Origin: Lachnospiraceae bacterium | GTDB lineage: Bacteria; Bacillota; Clostridia; Lachnospirales; Lachnospiraceae | Reading direction: 5' to 3' | DNA length: 64,000 nucleotides | Assembly: GCA_029227035.1 (NCBI GenBank) | Contig: JAQXZD010000120.1 | Coordinates: forward strand, 39,295 to 103,294 | Part shown: positions 49,679 to 57,921 of the stretch, one piece after another | How positions within the stretch are numbered: position 1 is the stretch's first letter | Layout: each line of letters opens with the position of its first letter | Notes under the pieces: model-generated | Database searches by the model: none | Told to the model about the DNA's origin: nothing | Seen by the model: only the letters and a program-made list of their open reading frames with translations | Program-made: the position numbers and the translations under genes

Positions 49679-51115
49679 TTACTCCATCCAATATAAATTT
49701 ATCTTTGCCCTGCAAAGCCCCAGCTTCTCCTGCAGCAAAATTGCTGCCTGATTATCCGCTGAAATCTGTGTATAGGGAATCTCTCCCCGCTCTAAGCCCT
49801 CATTGATCATCACCGTCTCCAGAGCCTGCGCCAGCTTTCTCCTGCGATGATCCGGATGCACATAAAGCAGTCCGATTGCGCCTTCCTCATGCATCCCGAT
49901 ATAGCCGCAGAGCTGCCCGTCCAAAAAAGCGCCTTTCATACTGCCTTTTCGGATACACTCTCTCACATAAGCCTTGGGCATATTGCCTTCATATTCTGCC
50001 AAAACGGCATCCCCATCTGCCTCGCCAAGACTCCGAATCTGATATCCTAAGACTGTCGTAAAAGTGTCCTGACGATACAGTCCTCTTACCGGCAGCTTTT
50101 CTCTCCGGGTGCAGACTGCCTGACAGCAGGTCAGGCTTACTCTAAGGGAAAGAAGCTCTTCCACACAGGTAACCATCTGTTCTCCGTGAAGAACCAGACA
50201 GAGCTTTCCGTTCTGCTTTTCCTTAAGCAGAATCTGCCCGGCTTCCCATTCGTCTGGATTCTCCGGAGCTCCGGCGTGATATAAGACACCGCTGCATCTT
50301 TCCCGTAACAAAAGCTCCCGTTCACTCCGGTACAGTACTTCCGCCTGTCCGCGGTTGATACATTCTATCATATCCATATGAAGAAGCTTCTGCTTCATCA
50401 AAAAAGCCTTACTCTCTTCCAATGCGCAGTATTTCTCATACAAATCCGGTCTGCGCTCCCTTGTGCGCTCTTTCGCCTGTTTCTTCCGCCACGTCTCAAT
50501 TTCTCTTTTGTTTCCGGACAGCAGCACAGGCGGCACTTCTTTTCCATGCCAGCTCTCCGGTCTGGAATACTGCGGATACTCCAGAAGGTATCCGTGAAAG
50601 GATTCCGTTTCCGCGGATATATCATTGTGAAGCACGCCCGGCACAAGCCGCGCCACCGCATCCACGATCACCATGGCTGCCAGTTCGCCTCCCGTAAGAA
50701 CATAATCACCGATGGAAATATAATCCGTCACCACTTCCTCCAGCACACGCTCATCAATTCCCTCATAATGCCCGCACAAAAGCAAAAGCTCCTCGCTCTC
50801 CGAAAACTCCTTTGCCTTTTGCTGGGTGAAGGGTTCTCCCTGAGGCGTCACATAGATAACGCGCCTTTTCCTGCCTTCCGGCAATCGCTCCAGCACACTC
50901 TTACAGGCATCATACACCGGCTGTGCCTGCATCAGCATTCCTGCGCCGCCGCCATAGGGATAGTCATCCACCCGCTGGTGCCGGTCCTCGGTATAATCGC
51001 GGATATTGACTGCTTCAATTCCAATCTTATTCTGTTGTACCGCCCGTCCCGTGATGCTCGTCATAAGTCCGTTCATCACCATATCCGGAAAAAGCGTCAG
51101 AATGTGAAAGTTCAT
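49679..51115 (-). CDS. trmD: tRNA (guanine-N1)-methyltransferase TrmD fused to a C-terminal GNAT acetyltransferase domain
   Basis: TrmD residues ~1-240 (DYPYGGGAGMLMQ, GHYEGIDERV, SIGDYVLTGGELAA); residues ~330-478 GNAT-like (GLLYVHPDHRRRKLAQALETVMINEGL). Confidence 0.9.
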   Translation of the reverse strand: MNFHILTLFPDMVMNGLMTSITGRAVQQNKIGIEAVNIRDYTEDRHQRVDDYPYGGGAGMLMQAQPVYDACKSVLERLPEGRKRRVIYVTPQGEPFTQQKAKEFSESEELLLLCGHYEGIDERVLEEVVTDYISIGDYVLTGGELAAMVIVDAVARLVPGVLHNDISAETESFHGYLLEYPQYSRPESWHGKEVPPVLLSGNKREIETWRKKQAKERTRERRPDLYEKYCALEESKAFLMKQKLLHMDMIECINRGQAEVLYRSERELLLRERCSGVLYHAGAPENPDEWEAGQILLKEKQNGKLCLVLHGEQMVTCVEELLSLRVSLTCCQAVCTRREKLPVRGLYRQDTFTTVLGYQIRSLGEADGDAVLAEYEGNMPKAYVRECIRKGSMKGAFLDGQLCGYIGMHEEGAIGLLYVHPDHRRRKLAQALETVMINEGLERGEIPYTQISADNQAAILLQEKLGLCRAKINLYWME

Positions 51116-51118
51116 AGT

Positions 51119-51628
51119 CTAATCCCTCAATCCCGGAAGCAGATGCACCGTCATGATATTCTGCTCCAAATCCACGTTGATGATGCAGTCTTTGATGGCA
51201 GGCACCAGAATATCTGCCTGCTTTTCCTTCTGAATCACGTAGACATCATTGGCTCCGGTCTGCAGGACATCCGAGATTTCTCCCAGCTCTTCCCCTTCGT
51301 CCGATACCACCTGCATTCCAATCAGATCCGCAATAAAATATTCGTTCTCCTGCAGCTCCACTGCATTGTCTCTTGTAACAAACAGCTTTGCCTGACGCAG
51401 CTTCTGCGCCTCATTCATATCATCCAGATCCTTGAACTTAAGAATCACCATATTCTTGAAGAATTTTACCCCGCTGATTTCCATATCTCTTTGGGTTTTC
51501 CCATCATCCAGAATCACATTTTTCAATTTCTTAAAGCGTGCCGGATCGTCCGTGGTCGGAAACACCTTGACTTCTCCGCGCACTCCGTGGGTAGTGGTAA
51601 CCACACCGACCTGCAATAAATCTTCCAT
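51119..51628 (-). CDS. rimM: 16S rRNA processing protein RimM
   Basis: LLQVGVVTTTHGVRGEVKVFPTTDDPARF. Confidence 0.95.
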   Translation of the reverse strand: MEDLLQVGVVTTTHGVRGEVKVFPTTDDPARFKKLKNVILDDGKTQRDMEISGVKFFKNMVILKFKDLDDMNEAQKLRQAKLFVTRDNAVELQENEYFIADLIGMQVVSDEGEELGEISDVLQTGANDVYVIQKEKQADILVPAIKDCIINVDLEQNIMTVHLLPGLRD

Positions 51629-51650
51629 ATAATAAAATCTCCCGATAAAC

Positions 51651-51911
51651 GATTACGAAACTCCATAAAAGCAATTGTCTGCCTAGGATTACACCCTTTC
51701 GCAGGAGTGTATCATATTTTGTTCAAGTCAAGAATCGAGTTTGTACCATGAACGATTTCACATTATTAATGACAATTTGCAACTTTTACGCTATTATCCT
51801 ATCTGCTGGAATCATGGTACTGTCGATTCTTGGTCTTTCACAAAACACAATACACTCCTGCGAAATTTCTGTAATAATACACGATAATTGTTTTCATGGA
51901 ATTTCGCAATC
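51651..51911. repeat. ~260-bp imperfect palindrome (two ~100-bp arms, ~55-bp centre) in the khpA-rimM intergenic region
   Basis: Identical blocks TTTCGCAGGAGTGTAT, CAAGAATCGA, TACCATGA in inverted orientation; outer arm GATT[G/A]CGAAA[T/C]TCCAT[G/A]AAA[A/G]CAATT[A/G]TC. Confidence 0.85.
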
Positions 51912-51929
51912 AGCCAAATTTTTAAATAT

Positions 51930-52002
51930 AAAAAAAAGCACCGCACATTCAATAAGCCTTCAGCTTGTGCGGTGCGTAGGTAACGTCACTTCGTGACGTT
52001 AC
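51930..52002 (-). terminator. Double hairpin terminator downstream of khpA
   Basis: Minus strand GTAACGTCAC-gaa-GTGACGTTAC, then GCACCGCACA...TGTGCGGTGC followed by TTTTTTTT. Confidence 0.85.
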
Positions 52003-52004
52003 AT

Positions 52005-52235
52005 TTATTGCATTATCTCTACAATAACTTTTTTGTCTTCTTTTGAGGCTGCGGCCTTGACCACCGAACGGATTGCCTTCGCAATACGTCCCTGCTTTCC
52101 AATCACCTTGCCCATATCAGACTGCGCAACGCGAAGCTCCAATATGGTACCTCTCTCGTTCTCGGATTCCGTCACAACAACTTCATCCGGATAATCGACG
52201 AGCGATTTTGCAATTACTTCAACTAATTCTTTCAT
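52005..52235 (-). CDS. khpA: KH domain RNA-binding protein (KhpA/YlqC)
   Basis: MKELVEVIAKSLVDYPDEVVVTE...VIGKQGRIAKAIRSVVKAAA. Confidence 0.92.
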   Translation of the reverse strand: MKELVEVIAKSLVDYPDEVVVTESENERGTILELRVAQSDMGKVIGKQGRIAKAIRSVVKAAASKEDKKVIVEIMQ

Positions 52236-52261
52236 TACATTCACCCTCAAACCTGACACAA

Positions 52262-52507
52262 TTACTTCTCAATACCGGCTGCCTTGAAGATTCTGTTTAC
52301 AGTCTCTGTCGGCTGTGCACCGTTAGATAACCACTTCTTAGCCAGCTCAGCATCTACATGGTATTCGCTCGGATCCTTAGTCGGATCATAGGTTCCGATC
52401 TCTTCGATACATCTTCCGTCTCTCGGTGAGCGGGAGTCTGCAACTACGATTCTATAAAAAGGAGCCTTCTTCTGTCCCATTCTTCTTAATCTGATCTTTA
52501 CTGCCAT
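52262..52507 (-). CDS. rpsP: 30S ribosomal protein S16
   Basis: [32 protein letters not shown]. Confidence 0.97.
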   Translation of the reverse strand: MAVKIRLRRMGQKKAPFYRIVVADSRSPRDGRCIEEIGTYDPTKDPSEYHVDAELAKKWLSNGAQPTETVNRIFKAAGIEK

Positions 52508-52536
52508 TCTTTTCACCTCCTCATAGGTTTATTTAT

Positions 52537-53895
52537 CTAAAAGGGAAGTCCTTTGAACATTCCTCTTTTACCACGTTTACCGCCCATCATACCGGGCATC
52601 TGCTTCATCATTTTCTTCGTCTGCTCAAACTGCTTGACCAGACGGTTGACTTCTGCAATCTCAACTCCTGCGCCTTTTGCAATGCGCGTCTTGCGGCTTG
52701 GATTAAGCAGGTTCGGATTCTTTCTCTCCTCCGGTGTCATGGAATAGATGATTGCCTCAATTCTTCCCATGCCCTTTTCCGCTTCATCCGTATCAATATC
52801 CGGCATCTTTCCGGCACCCATGCCAAGTCCCGGCATCATGCCCATCAGACTGGAAAGTCCGCCCATCTTCTTCATCTGGCTCATTGACTCCAAATACATC
52901 TCGAAGTCAAATTCATTCTTGCGCATCTTCTGCTCAAGCTGCTTCGCCTTCTCCTCATCGATGTTCTCCTGTGCCTTCTCAATCATGGTCAGCACATCCC
53001 CCATCCCGAGGATTCTTGATGCCATACGGTCCGGATAGAACTGCTCCAGATCCGACAGCTTCTCGCCCATACCTGCATACAGAATCGGCTTGCCGGTCAC
53101 CGCGCGGATGGAAAGCGCCGCACCGCCTCTGGTATCACCGTCCAGCTTTGTCAGTACCACACCGTCTATGCCAATCTTCTCATCAAAGGTTGACGCTACG
53201 TTGACGGCATCCTGACCGGTCATGGCATCCACCACCAGTATCGTCTGGAATACATCTACCGCATCTTTTATCTCAATCAGCTCCGCCATCATGTCTTCAT
53301 CCACATGAAGACGTCCTGCCGTATCGATAATCAAAACATTATAATCATTCTTCTTCGCATGCTCGACTGCAGCCTTTGCAATATCTGCCGGCTTGTTCTT
53401 ATCTCCCATGGAGAAGACTTCCACGCCCTGCTTCTCACCGTTAATCTGCAACTGTTCGATAGCTGCCGGACGATATACATCACAGGCGGCAAGCAGTGTC
53501 TTCTTGCCTTTTGTCTTAAGCTTGCCTGCTATCTTCGCCGTCGTGGTGGTCTTACCTGCACCCTGAAGACCGACCATCATAATCACGGTCAGTTCCTTGC
53601 CCGGACGGAATGCAATCTCTGTGGTCTCGGAACCCATAAGCCGGACCATCTCTTCATTCACGATCTTAATGACCATCTGTCCCGGGTTCAGTCCGCTCAT
53701 CACGTCCTGACCGATTGCTCGCTCCTGCACATCCTTGACGAACTGCTTCACCACACGGAAATTGACATCCGCCTCCAGAAGCGCCATCTTGACTTCCTTA
53801 AGCGCAGTCTTGACGTCCTCTTCGGTCAGCCTTCCCTTACCGCGCAGGGCTTTAAATACATTCTGCAGTTTTTCGGAAAGACTGTCAAATGCCAT
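52537..53895 (-). CDS. ffh: Signal recognition particle protein Ffh
   Basis: GLQGAGKTTTTAKIAGKL, DTAGRLHVDEDMM, M-domain. Confidence 0.97.
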   Translation of the reverse strand: MAFDSLSEKLQNVFKALRGKGRLTEEDVKTALKEVKMALLEADVNFRVVKQFVKDVQERAIGQDVMSGLNPGQMVIKIVNEEMVRLMGSETTEIAFRPGKELTVIMMVGLQGAGKTTTTAKIAGKLKTKGKKTLLAACDVYRPAAIEQLQINGEKQGVEVFSMGDKNKPADIAKAAVEHAKKNDYNVLIIDTAGRLHVDEDMMAELIEIKDAVDVFQTILVVDAMTGQDAVNVASTFDEKIGIDGVVLTKLDGDTRGGAALSIRAVTGKPILYAGMGEKLSDLEQFYPDRMASRILGMGDVLTMIEKAQENIDEEKAKQLEQKMRKNEFDFEMYLESMSQMKKMGGLSSLMGMMPGLGMGAGKMPDIDTDEAEKGMGRIEAIIYSMTPEERKNPNLLNPSRKTRIAKGAGVEIAEVNRLVKQFEQTKKMMKQMPGMMGGKRGKRGMFKGLPF

Positions 53896-53896
53896 C

Positions 53897-54241
53897 CTAC
53901 AACTCCTCTATAATCTGGTTCGATATCGTCGCCACCTGCTCCATAAGTCCCTCATCCTTTGACTCACGAAACACCTTTGTCAGTCTGTGAATCTCTTCCA
54001 CATCCTGCTTAATCGACAAGAACTTCCTGACCAGGTGAAGCTTCTCTTCATAATCGGAAAGCTTCTTCCCGCAGCGCTTAATCATATCAGCCACTGCCTG
54101 TCTGCTGATTCCCTCCTCCGCGGCAATCTCACCGAGGGAGAGGTCGTTAAACACGAAGTCCTCATAGATCCGGCGCTGATGCTCATTCAGTAACTCACCG
54201 TAAAAATCATATAAATATGCCTGTTCCAGCTTCTCTTCCAC
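53897..54241 (-). CDS. YlxM/p13-like SRP-associated DNA-binding protein
   Basis: [51 protein letters not shown] start at 54241 (VEEKLEQ) preferred, since the track start is a TTG coinciding with a -35 box. Confidence 0.85.
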   Translation of the reverse strand: MEEKLEQAYLYDFYGELLNEHQRRIYEDFVFNDLSLGEIAAEEGISRQAVADMIKRCGKKLSDYEEKLHLVRKFLSIKQDVEEIHRLTKVFRESKDEGLMEQVATISNQIIEEL

Positions 54242-54257
54242 ATCAATCACCTTGGAT

Positions 54258-54286
54258 AGATTACCATAAGCGAAAACAGGTGTCAA
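54258..54286 (-). promoter_or_regulatory. Consensus-like promoter at the ylxM operon start, with an overlapping dyad
   Basis: TTGACA - 17 bp - TAATCT on minus; dyad GGTGTCAAG (54279-54287)/CTTGACACC (54296-54304). Confidence 0.45.
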
Positions 54287-54394
54287 GTATTTTTTCTTGA
54301 CACCCTCATTTTTCTTTTCACTATCAGATCAATGGCTCTAAATCCATATTTGATATATTTTATAAAAATTTCCCCATAATTACAAGAAATAATT

Positions 54395-54423
54395 AAAAAA
54401 TATCTCTCGTGACGATATTTTTT
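54395..54423. terminator. Bidirectional AT-rich hairpin; possible end of the toxin mRNA
   Basis: AAAAAATATC-tctcgtgac-GATATTTTTT, 10-bp perfect stem. Confidence 0.5.
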
Positions 54424-54424
54424 C

Positions 54425-54453
54425 TTGAAATCACCCCCACCATGTGCTATATT
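54425..54453 (+). promoter_or_regulatory. Promoter of candidate antisense RNA
   Basis: TTGAAA (54425-54430) - 17 bp - TATATT (54448-54453). Confidence 0.6.
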
Positions 54454-54459
54454 CAAGAT

Positions 54460-54565
54460 AGAAATAGGGAAAGCCAGAGAGTTACAGCTTACCCTCAAAT
54501 AATTAACAAACTAATTTTTTACAATCAGCCGTCATTATTGCGAGTAATGGCGGCTATTTTCGTTT
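54460..54565 (+). ncRNA. Candidate type I antitoxin RNA, antisense to the 3' part of the holin-like toxin transcript
   Basis: Begins downstream of the 54425-54453 promoter and ends at hairpin 54527-54555 (AGCCGTCATTA-ttgcgag-TAATGGCGGCT) + ATTTTCGTTTT. Confidence 0.5.
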
Positions 54566-54649
54566 TCCCTTGAAAATCGTGTAACACAATCCCACAAGGG
54601 CGCAAATGAATATTCCAATCTGAATTAAATCAGAGTATGTAACATACAT
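54554..54649 (-). CDS. 31-aa putative holin-like toxin (type I TA)
   Basis: MYVTYSDLIQIGIFICALVGLCYTIFKGKRK*; single TM + basic tail; SD AAGGAGG; too short for the ORF track. Confidence 0.75.
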   Translation of the reverse strand: MYVTYSDLIQIGIFICALVGLCYTIFKGKRK

Positions 54650-54657
54650 CGGCAACG

Positions 54658-54692
54658 CCCTCCTTTCTTTCGTCTGGAGGGTTAGCCCCTCC
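54658..54692 (-). promoter_or_regulatory. SD-sequestering hairpin with competing alternative hairpin in the toxin 5' UTR
   Basis: GGAGGG (rc of 54658-54663, the SD) can pair with CCCTCC (rc of 54676-54681); the latter can instead pair with GGAGGGG (rc of 54686-54692). Confidence 0.5.
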
Positions 54693-54738
54693 GATAAAAG
54701 AGGGTAAGCCGCCCGGCTCTCTGGTTTCCCATGCGTAT

Positions 54739-54767
54739 ATCATACCATCTCAACAGATGCCTTTCAA
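54739..54767 (-). promoter_or_regulatory. Toxin promoter
   Basis: TTGAAA (rc of 54762-54767) - 17 bp - TATGAT (rc of 54739-54744). Confidence 0.6.
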
Positions 54768-54847
54768 TCAAAAGTTGATCGGTTTCTTTATCATTTATTA
54801 TGTCTCTTCTGCTGTTTTTGTCATAGAGTGGCAGAAAGTATTCCCTT

Positions 54848-55732
54848 TTAGCCTAAAAATAATTCATTGTTATATGCAATTGATACATCATCACATTCTA
54901 AAATCAAATCATTGTATTTTCCATATTCATCCTTTATCAAAAAGTGAAAACGGCATTTTTTATCAATTCCTTGAGTTATTTCACAATTGCATAATTGTAC
55001 AAAAGAATGAGTTTCATTACTATTTACATAAGTGACAATATCAAAATCATATTCCGATAAAATCACCTTACAATTCAGGAAATCCATACTAACATATTCG
55101 ATAGTATATTCCCAATCATCACGTCTGGCACAGGTTATTTTGCTGTGATCCACAAATTCTTCCCACGCAAGAATCTCTCCTCCCGGATAATCCATGGCTC
55201 CCCATTTTTCCGAAACAAAACATTCCATAGATTCTGTAATATATGGATGAGATTGGAGATAAGACTGTCGGGTTTCCTTCTCAGAATCAGGAACAAAAGC
55301 ATTAAAATCAAGATAGAAATTTCTTTTCTGCCGAGAATATTTCTTAATATTGTCTACAAACAATGATGAACAAATATTGGCTGCCAACAAGGCAATATCT
55401 TCACTTGATATAAGCCAATCAGGTATTATCAACGGCAGATATGTTTTGCGAATGTTATATTCATAATCCCATTGGTCTATAGCACGAGCCGTGTCAATTT
55501 TTCCAAGAATCTCCTGCTTTTCATTCCATAAATCATTGATACCGGCCAGATACTCACCTTTTTTCTCGGATATTAACACTGCCTTTTCTTCATCAGAATA
55601 GTCTTTCGCATCTAATACTTTAAAAGCTGTTTCCCCAGACCAAAGATTTCCATTATCATCACACCAAATATTCCAATTGTACTTGATAATAGTTTCTTCT
55701 TTTATGTTATTGAACATTTTTTCAATTTCCAA
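54848..55732 (-). CDS. Hypothetical protein, AT-rich accessory gene (294 aa)
   Basis: Long ORF with natural amino-acid composition; no confident family recognised. Confidence 0.75.
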   Translation of the reverse strand: MEIEKMFNNIKEETIIKYNWNIWCDDNGNLWSGETAFKVLDAKDYSDEEKAVLISEKKGEYLAGINDLWNEKQEILGKIDTARAIDQWDYEYNIRKTYLPLIIPDWLISSEDIALLAANICSSLFVDNIKKYSRQKRNFYLDFNAFVPDSEKETRQSYLQSHPYITESMECFVSEKWGAMDYPGGEILAWEEFVDHSKITCARRDDWEYTIEYVSMDFLNCKVILSEYDFDIVTYVNSNETHSFVQLCNCEITQGIDKKCRFHFLIKDEYGKYNDLILECDDVSIAYNNELFLG

Positions 55733-55739
55733 TACGCCT

Positions 55740-56951
55740 TTATATCATCGTCCGCACCGTCTTCGGCTTGTATCCCGCCTTCTCCAGCGCTTTTAAAATC
55801 TGCTTCTTATGGTCGGTTCCAAAACACTCAAGGGTTATGCGAAGTTCTACCGCCGCATTACGGTTTGTGGTTACAAACTGGTTATGCTCCAGCTTAATGA
55901 CATTACCCTGCTCTTTGGCAAGAGTCTCGGAAACTTTGGCAAGCTCGCCCGGCTTATCCGGAAGCAGCACGGATACCGTAAAGATTCTGTCACGGAAGAT
56001 TAAGCCCTGCTGCACAACCGAAGACATGGTGATGACATCCATGTTACCACCGCTCAAGATGGATACGACGCGCTTGTCCTTCACATCCAGATGCTTTAAT
56101 GCCGCCACAGTCAGAAGTCCGGAATTCTCCACGATCATCTTGTGATTTTCCACCATATCCAGAAAGCTTACAATCAGTTCATCATCCGACACGGTAATAA
56201 TATCGTCCAGATTCTTCTGGATATACGGGAAAATGTTGCTGCCCGGTGTCTTGACCGCCGTACCGTCCGCAATGGTATTGACATTCGGAAGGGTGGTAAC
56301 TTTTCCTGCCGCAAAGGATGCCTTCATGCAGGCTGCTCCCTCCGGCTCCACGCCGATAACTTTAATCTTCGGATTCAGGAGCTTGGCAAGTGTCGATACA
56401 CCGGTTGCCAGTCCTCCGCCGCCGATCGGGACCAGAATATACTCCACTAACGGAAGCTCCTTGAATATCTCCATGGCAATTGTACCCTGTCCGGTTGCCA
56501 CTGCCGGATCATCAAACGGATGGATAAAGGTATATCCCTTTTTCTCCGCAAGTTCCAGCGCGTAAGCACACGCCTCGTCATAGACATCTCCGTGCAATAC
56601 TACCTCAGCGCCGTATCCCTTTGTGCGGTTTACCTTGATCAGAGGTGTAGTGGTCGGCATCACGATTACCGCCTTGCAGCCATAGCATTTTGCCGCATAA
56701 GCGACACCCTGCGCATGGTTTCCGGCGGATGCCGTAATCAATCCCCTGCCTCTCTCCTCTTCCGTCAGTGTGCTGATCTTATAATAAGCACCTCTCACCT
56801 TGTAGGCTCCGGTAAACTGCATGTTTTCCGGCTTCAGATATACCTTATTACCGGTCTGTGCACTCAGGAAATCACTGTATATCAGCTTTGTCTCCAGTGT
56901 AACTTCCTTCACCTTTTCACTGGCTTCCTCAAACTTATCCAACGTCAACAT
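55740..56951 (-). CDS. ilvA: Threonine ammonia-lyase with C-terminal ACT domain
   Basis: KPENMQFTGAYKVRGAYYKI, TASAGNHAQGVAYAA, PIGGGGLATGV. Confidence 0.93.
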   Translation of the reverse strand: MLTLDKFEEASEKVKEVTLETKLIYSDFLSAQTGNKVYLKPENMQFTGAYKVRGAYYKISTLTEEERGRGLITASAGNHAQGVAYAAKCYGCKAVIVMPTTTPLIKVNRTKGYGAEVVLHGDVYDEACAYALELAEKKGYTFIHPFDDPAVATGQGTIAMEIFKELPLVEYILVPIGGGGLATGVSTLAKLLNPKIKVIGVEPEGAACMKASFAAGKVTTLPNVNTIADGTAVKTPGSNIFPYIQKNLDDIITVSDDELIVSFLDMVENHKMIVENSGLLTVAALKHLDVKDKRVVSILSGGNMDVITMSSVVQQGLIFRDRIFTVSVLLPDKPGELAKVSETLAKEQGNVIKLEHNQFVTTNRNAAVELRITLECFGTDHKKQILKALEKAGYKPKTVRTMI

Positions 56952-57905
56952 TTATGCTTCCTCCTCAGCCAAATCTTCATTTTTCACATCAAACAATGCA
57001 TTCACAAATTCATCCGGATCAAACTTCTGCAGATCGTCAATGGTCTCTCCCACACCGATATATTTCACCGGTACTCCAAGCTCGGACTGGATTGCCACCG
57101 CAATTCCGCCCTTTGCCGTTCCGTCCATTTTCGTTAAGACAATTCCGGATATGTCGGTCACCTCGGAAAACTCCTTTGCCTGCACCAGCGCGTTCTGACC
57201 GGTTGTCGCATCCAGCACGACCAGCGTCTCCTTGTATGCATCCGGATATTCTTTCTCCAGAATCCTGTTGATTTTTCCAAGCTCGTTCATCAGATTCTTC
57301 TTGTTGTGCAGTCGTCCCGCCGTGTCCACCAGAAGAACATCCGCATTTCTGGCTTTCGCCGCCGCTGTGGCATCATAGACCACGGAACCCGGATCGGCTC
57401 CCTCTGTGCCTCCTATCATATCCACTCCGGAACGGTTTGCCCATTCTTTGAGCTGGTCTCCCGCTGCGGCACGGAATGTATCCGCTCCCGCCATAATAAC
57501 TTTTTTGCCATCTGCCTTCAGCTTTCCTGCCAGCTTTCCGACTGTTGTGGTCTTACCCACACCGTTTACACCAACCACCAGCACCACGGATTTTTCCGTT
57601 TCAAAACGATATGCCGTATTTCCGACTGTCATCTGCTCCTTGATGCTGTCAATCAGAAGCTGCTTGCACTCTGCCGGTTCCTTGATATGATTCTCACGCA
57701 CTTTTCCGCGCAAATCCTCCAGAATTGCCTCTGTGGCCTTTACGCCCAGATCTCCCATGATTAAGATTTCTTCCAGCTCCTCATAGAACTCCTCATCTAT
57801 CTTGGAAAATCCGTGGAATACCGCATCGATTCCGGACACAATATTATCTCTTGTCTTTGTCAGCCCGGCCACCAGCCTGCTGAAAAATCCCTTTTTTTCT
57901 CCCAT
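56952..57905 (-). CDS. ftsY: Signal recognition particle receptor FtsY
   Basis: [44 protein letters not shown]. Confidence 0.96.
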   Translation of the reverse strand: MGEKKGFFSRLVAGLTKTRDNIVSGIDAVFHGFSKIDEEFYEELEEILIMGDLGVKATEAILEDLRGKVRENHIKEPAECKQLLIDSIKEQMTVGNTAYRFETEKSVVLVVGVNGVGKTTTVGKLAGKLKADGKKVIMAGADTFRAAAGDQLKEWANRSGVDMIGGTEGADPGSVVYDATAAAKARNADVLLVDTAGRLHNKKNLMNELGKINRILEKEYPDAYKETLVVLDATTGQNALVQAKEFSEVTDISGIVLTKMDGTAKGGIAVAIQSELGVPVKYIGVGETIDDLQKFDPDEFVNALFDVKNEDLAEEEA

Positions 57906-57921
57906 ATCTCTTCCTTTCTTA

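Noticed and set aside
50378-51619. 413-aa plus-strand ORF
   Set aside because: Antisense to trmD/rimM; composition (His/Arg/Cys-rich) typical of a shadow frame
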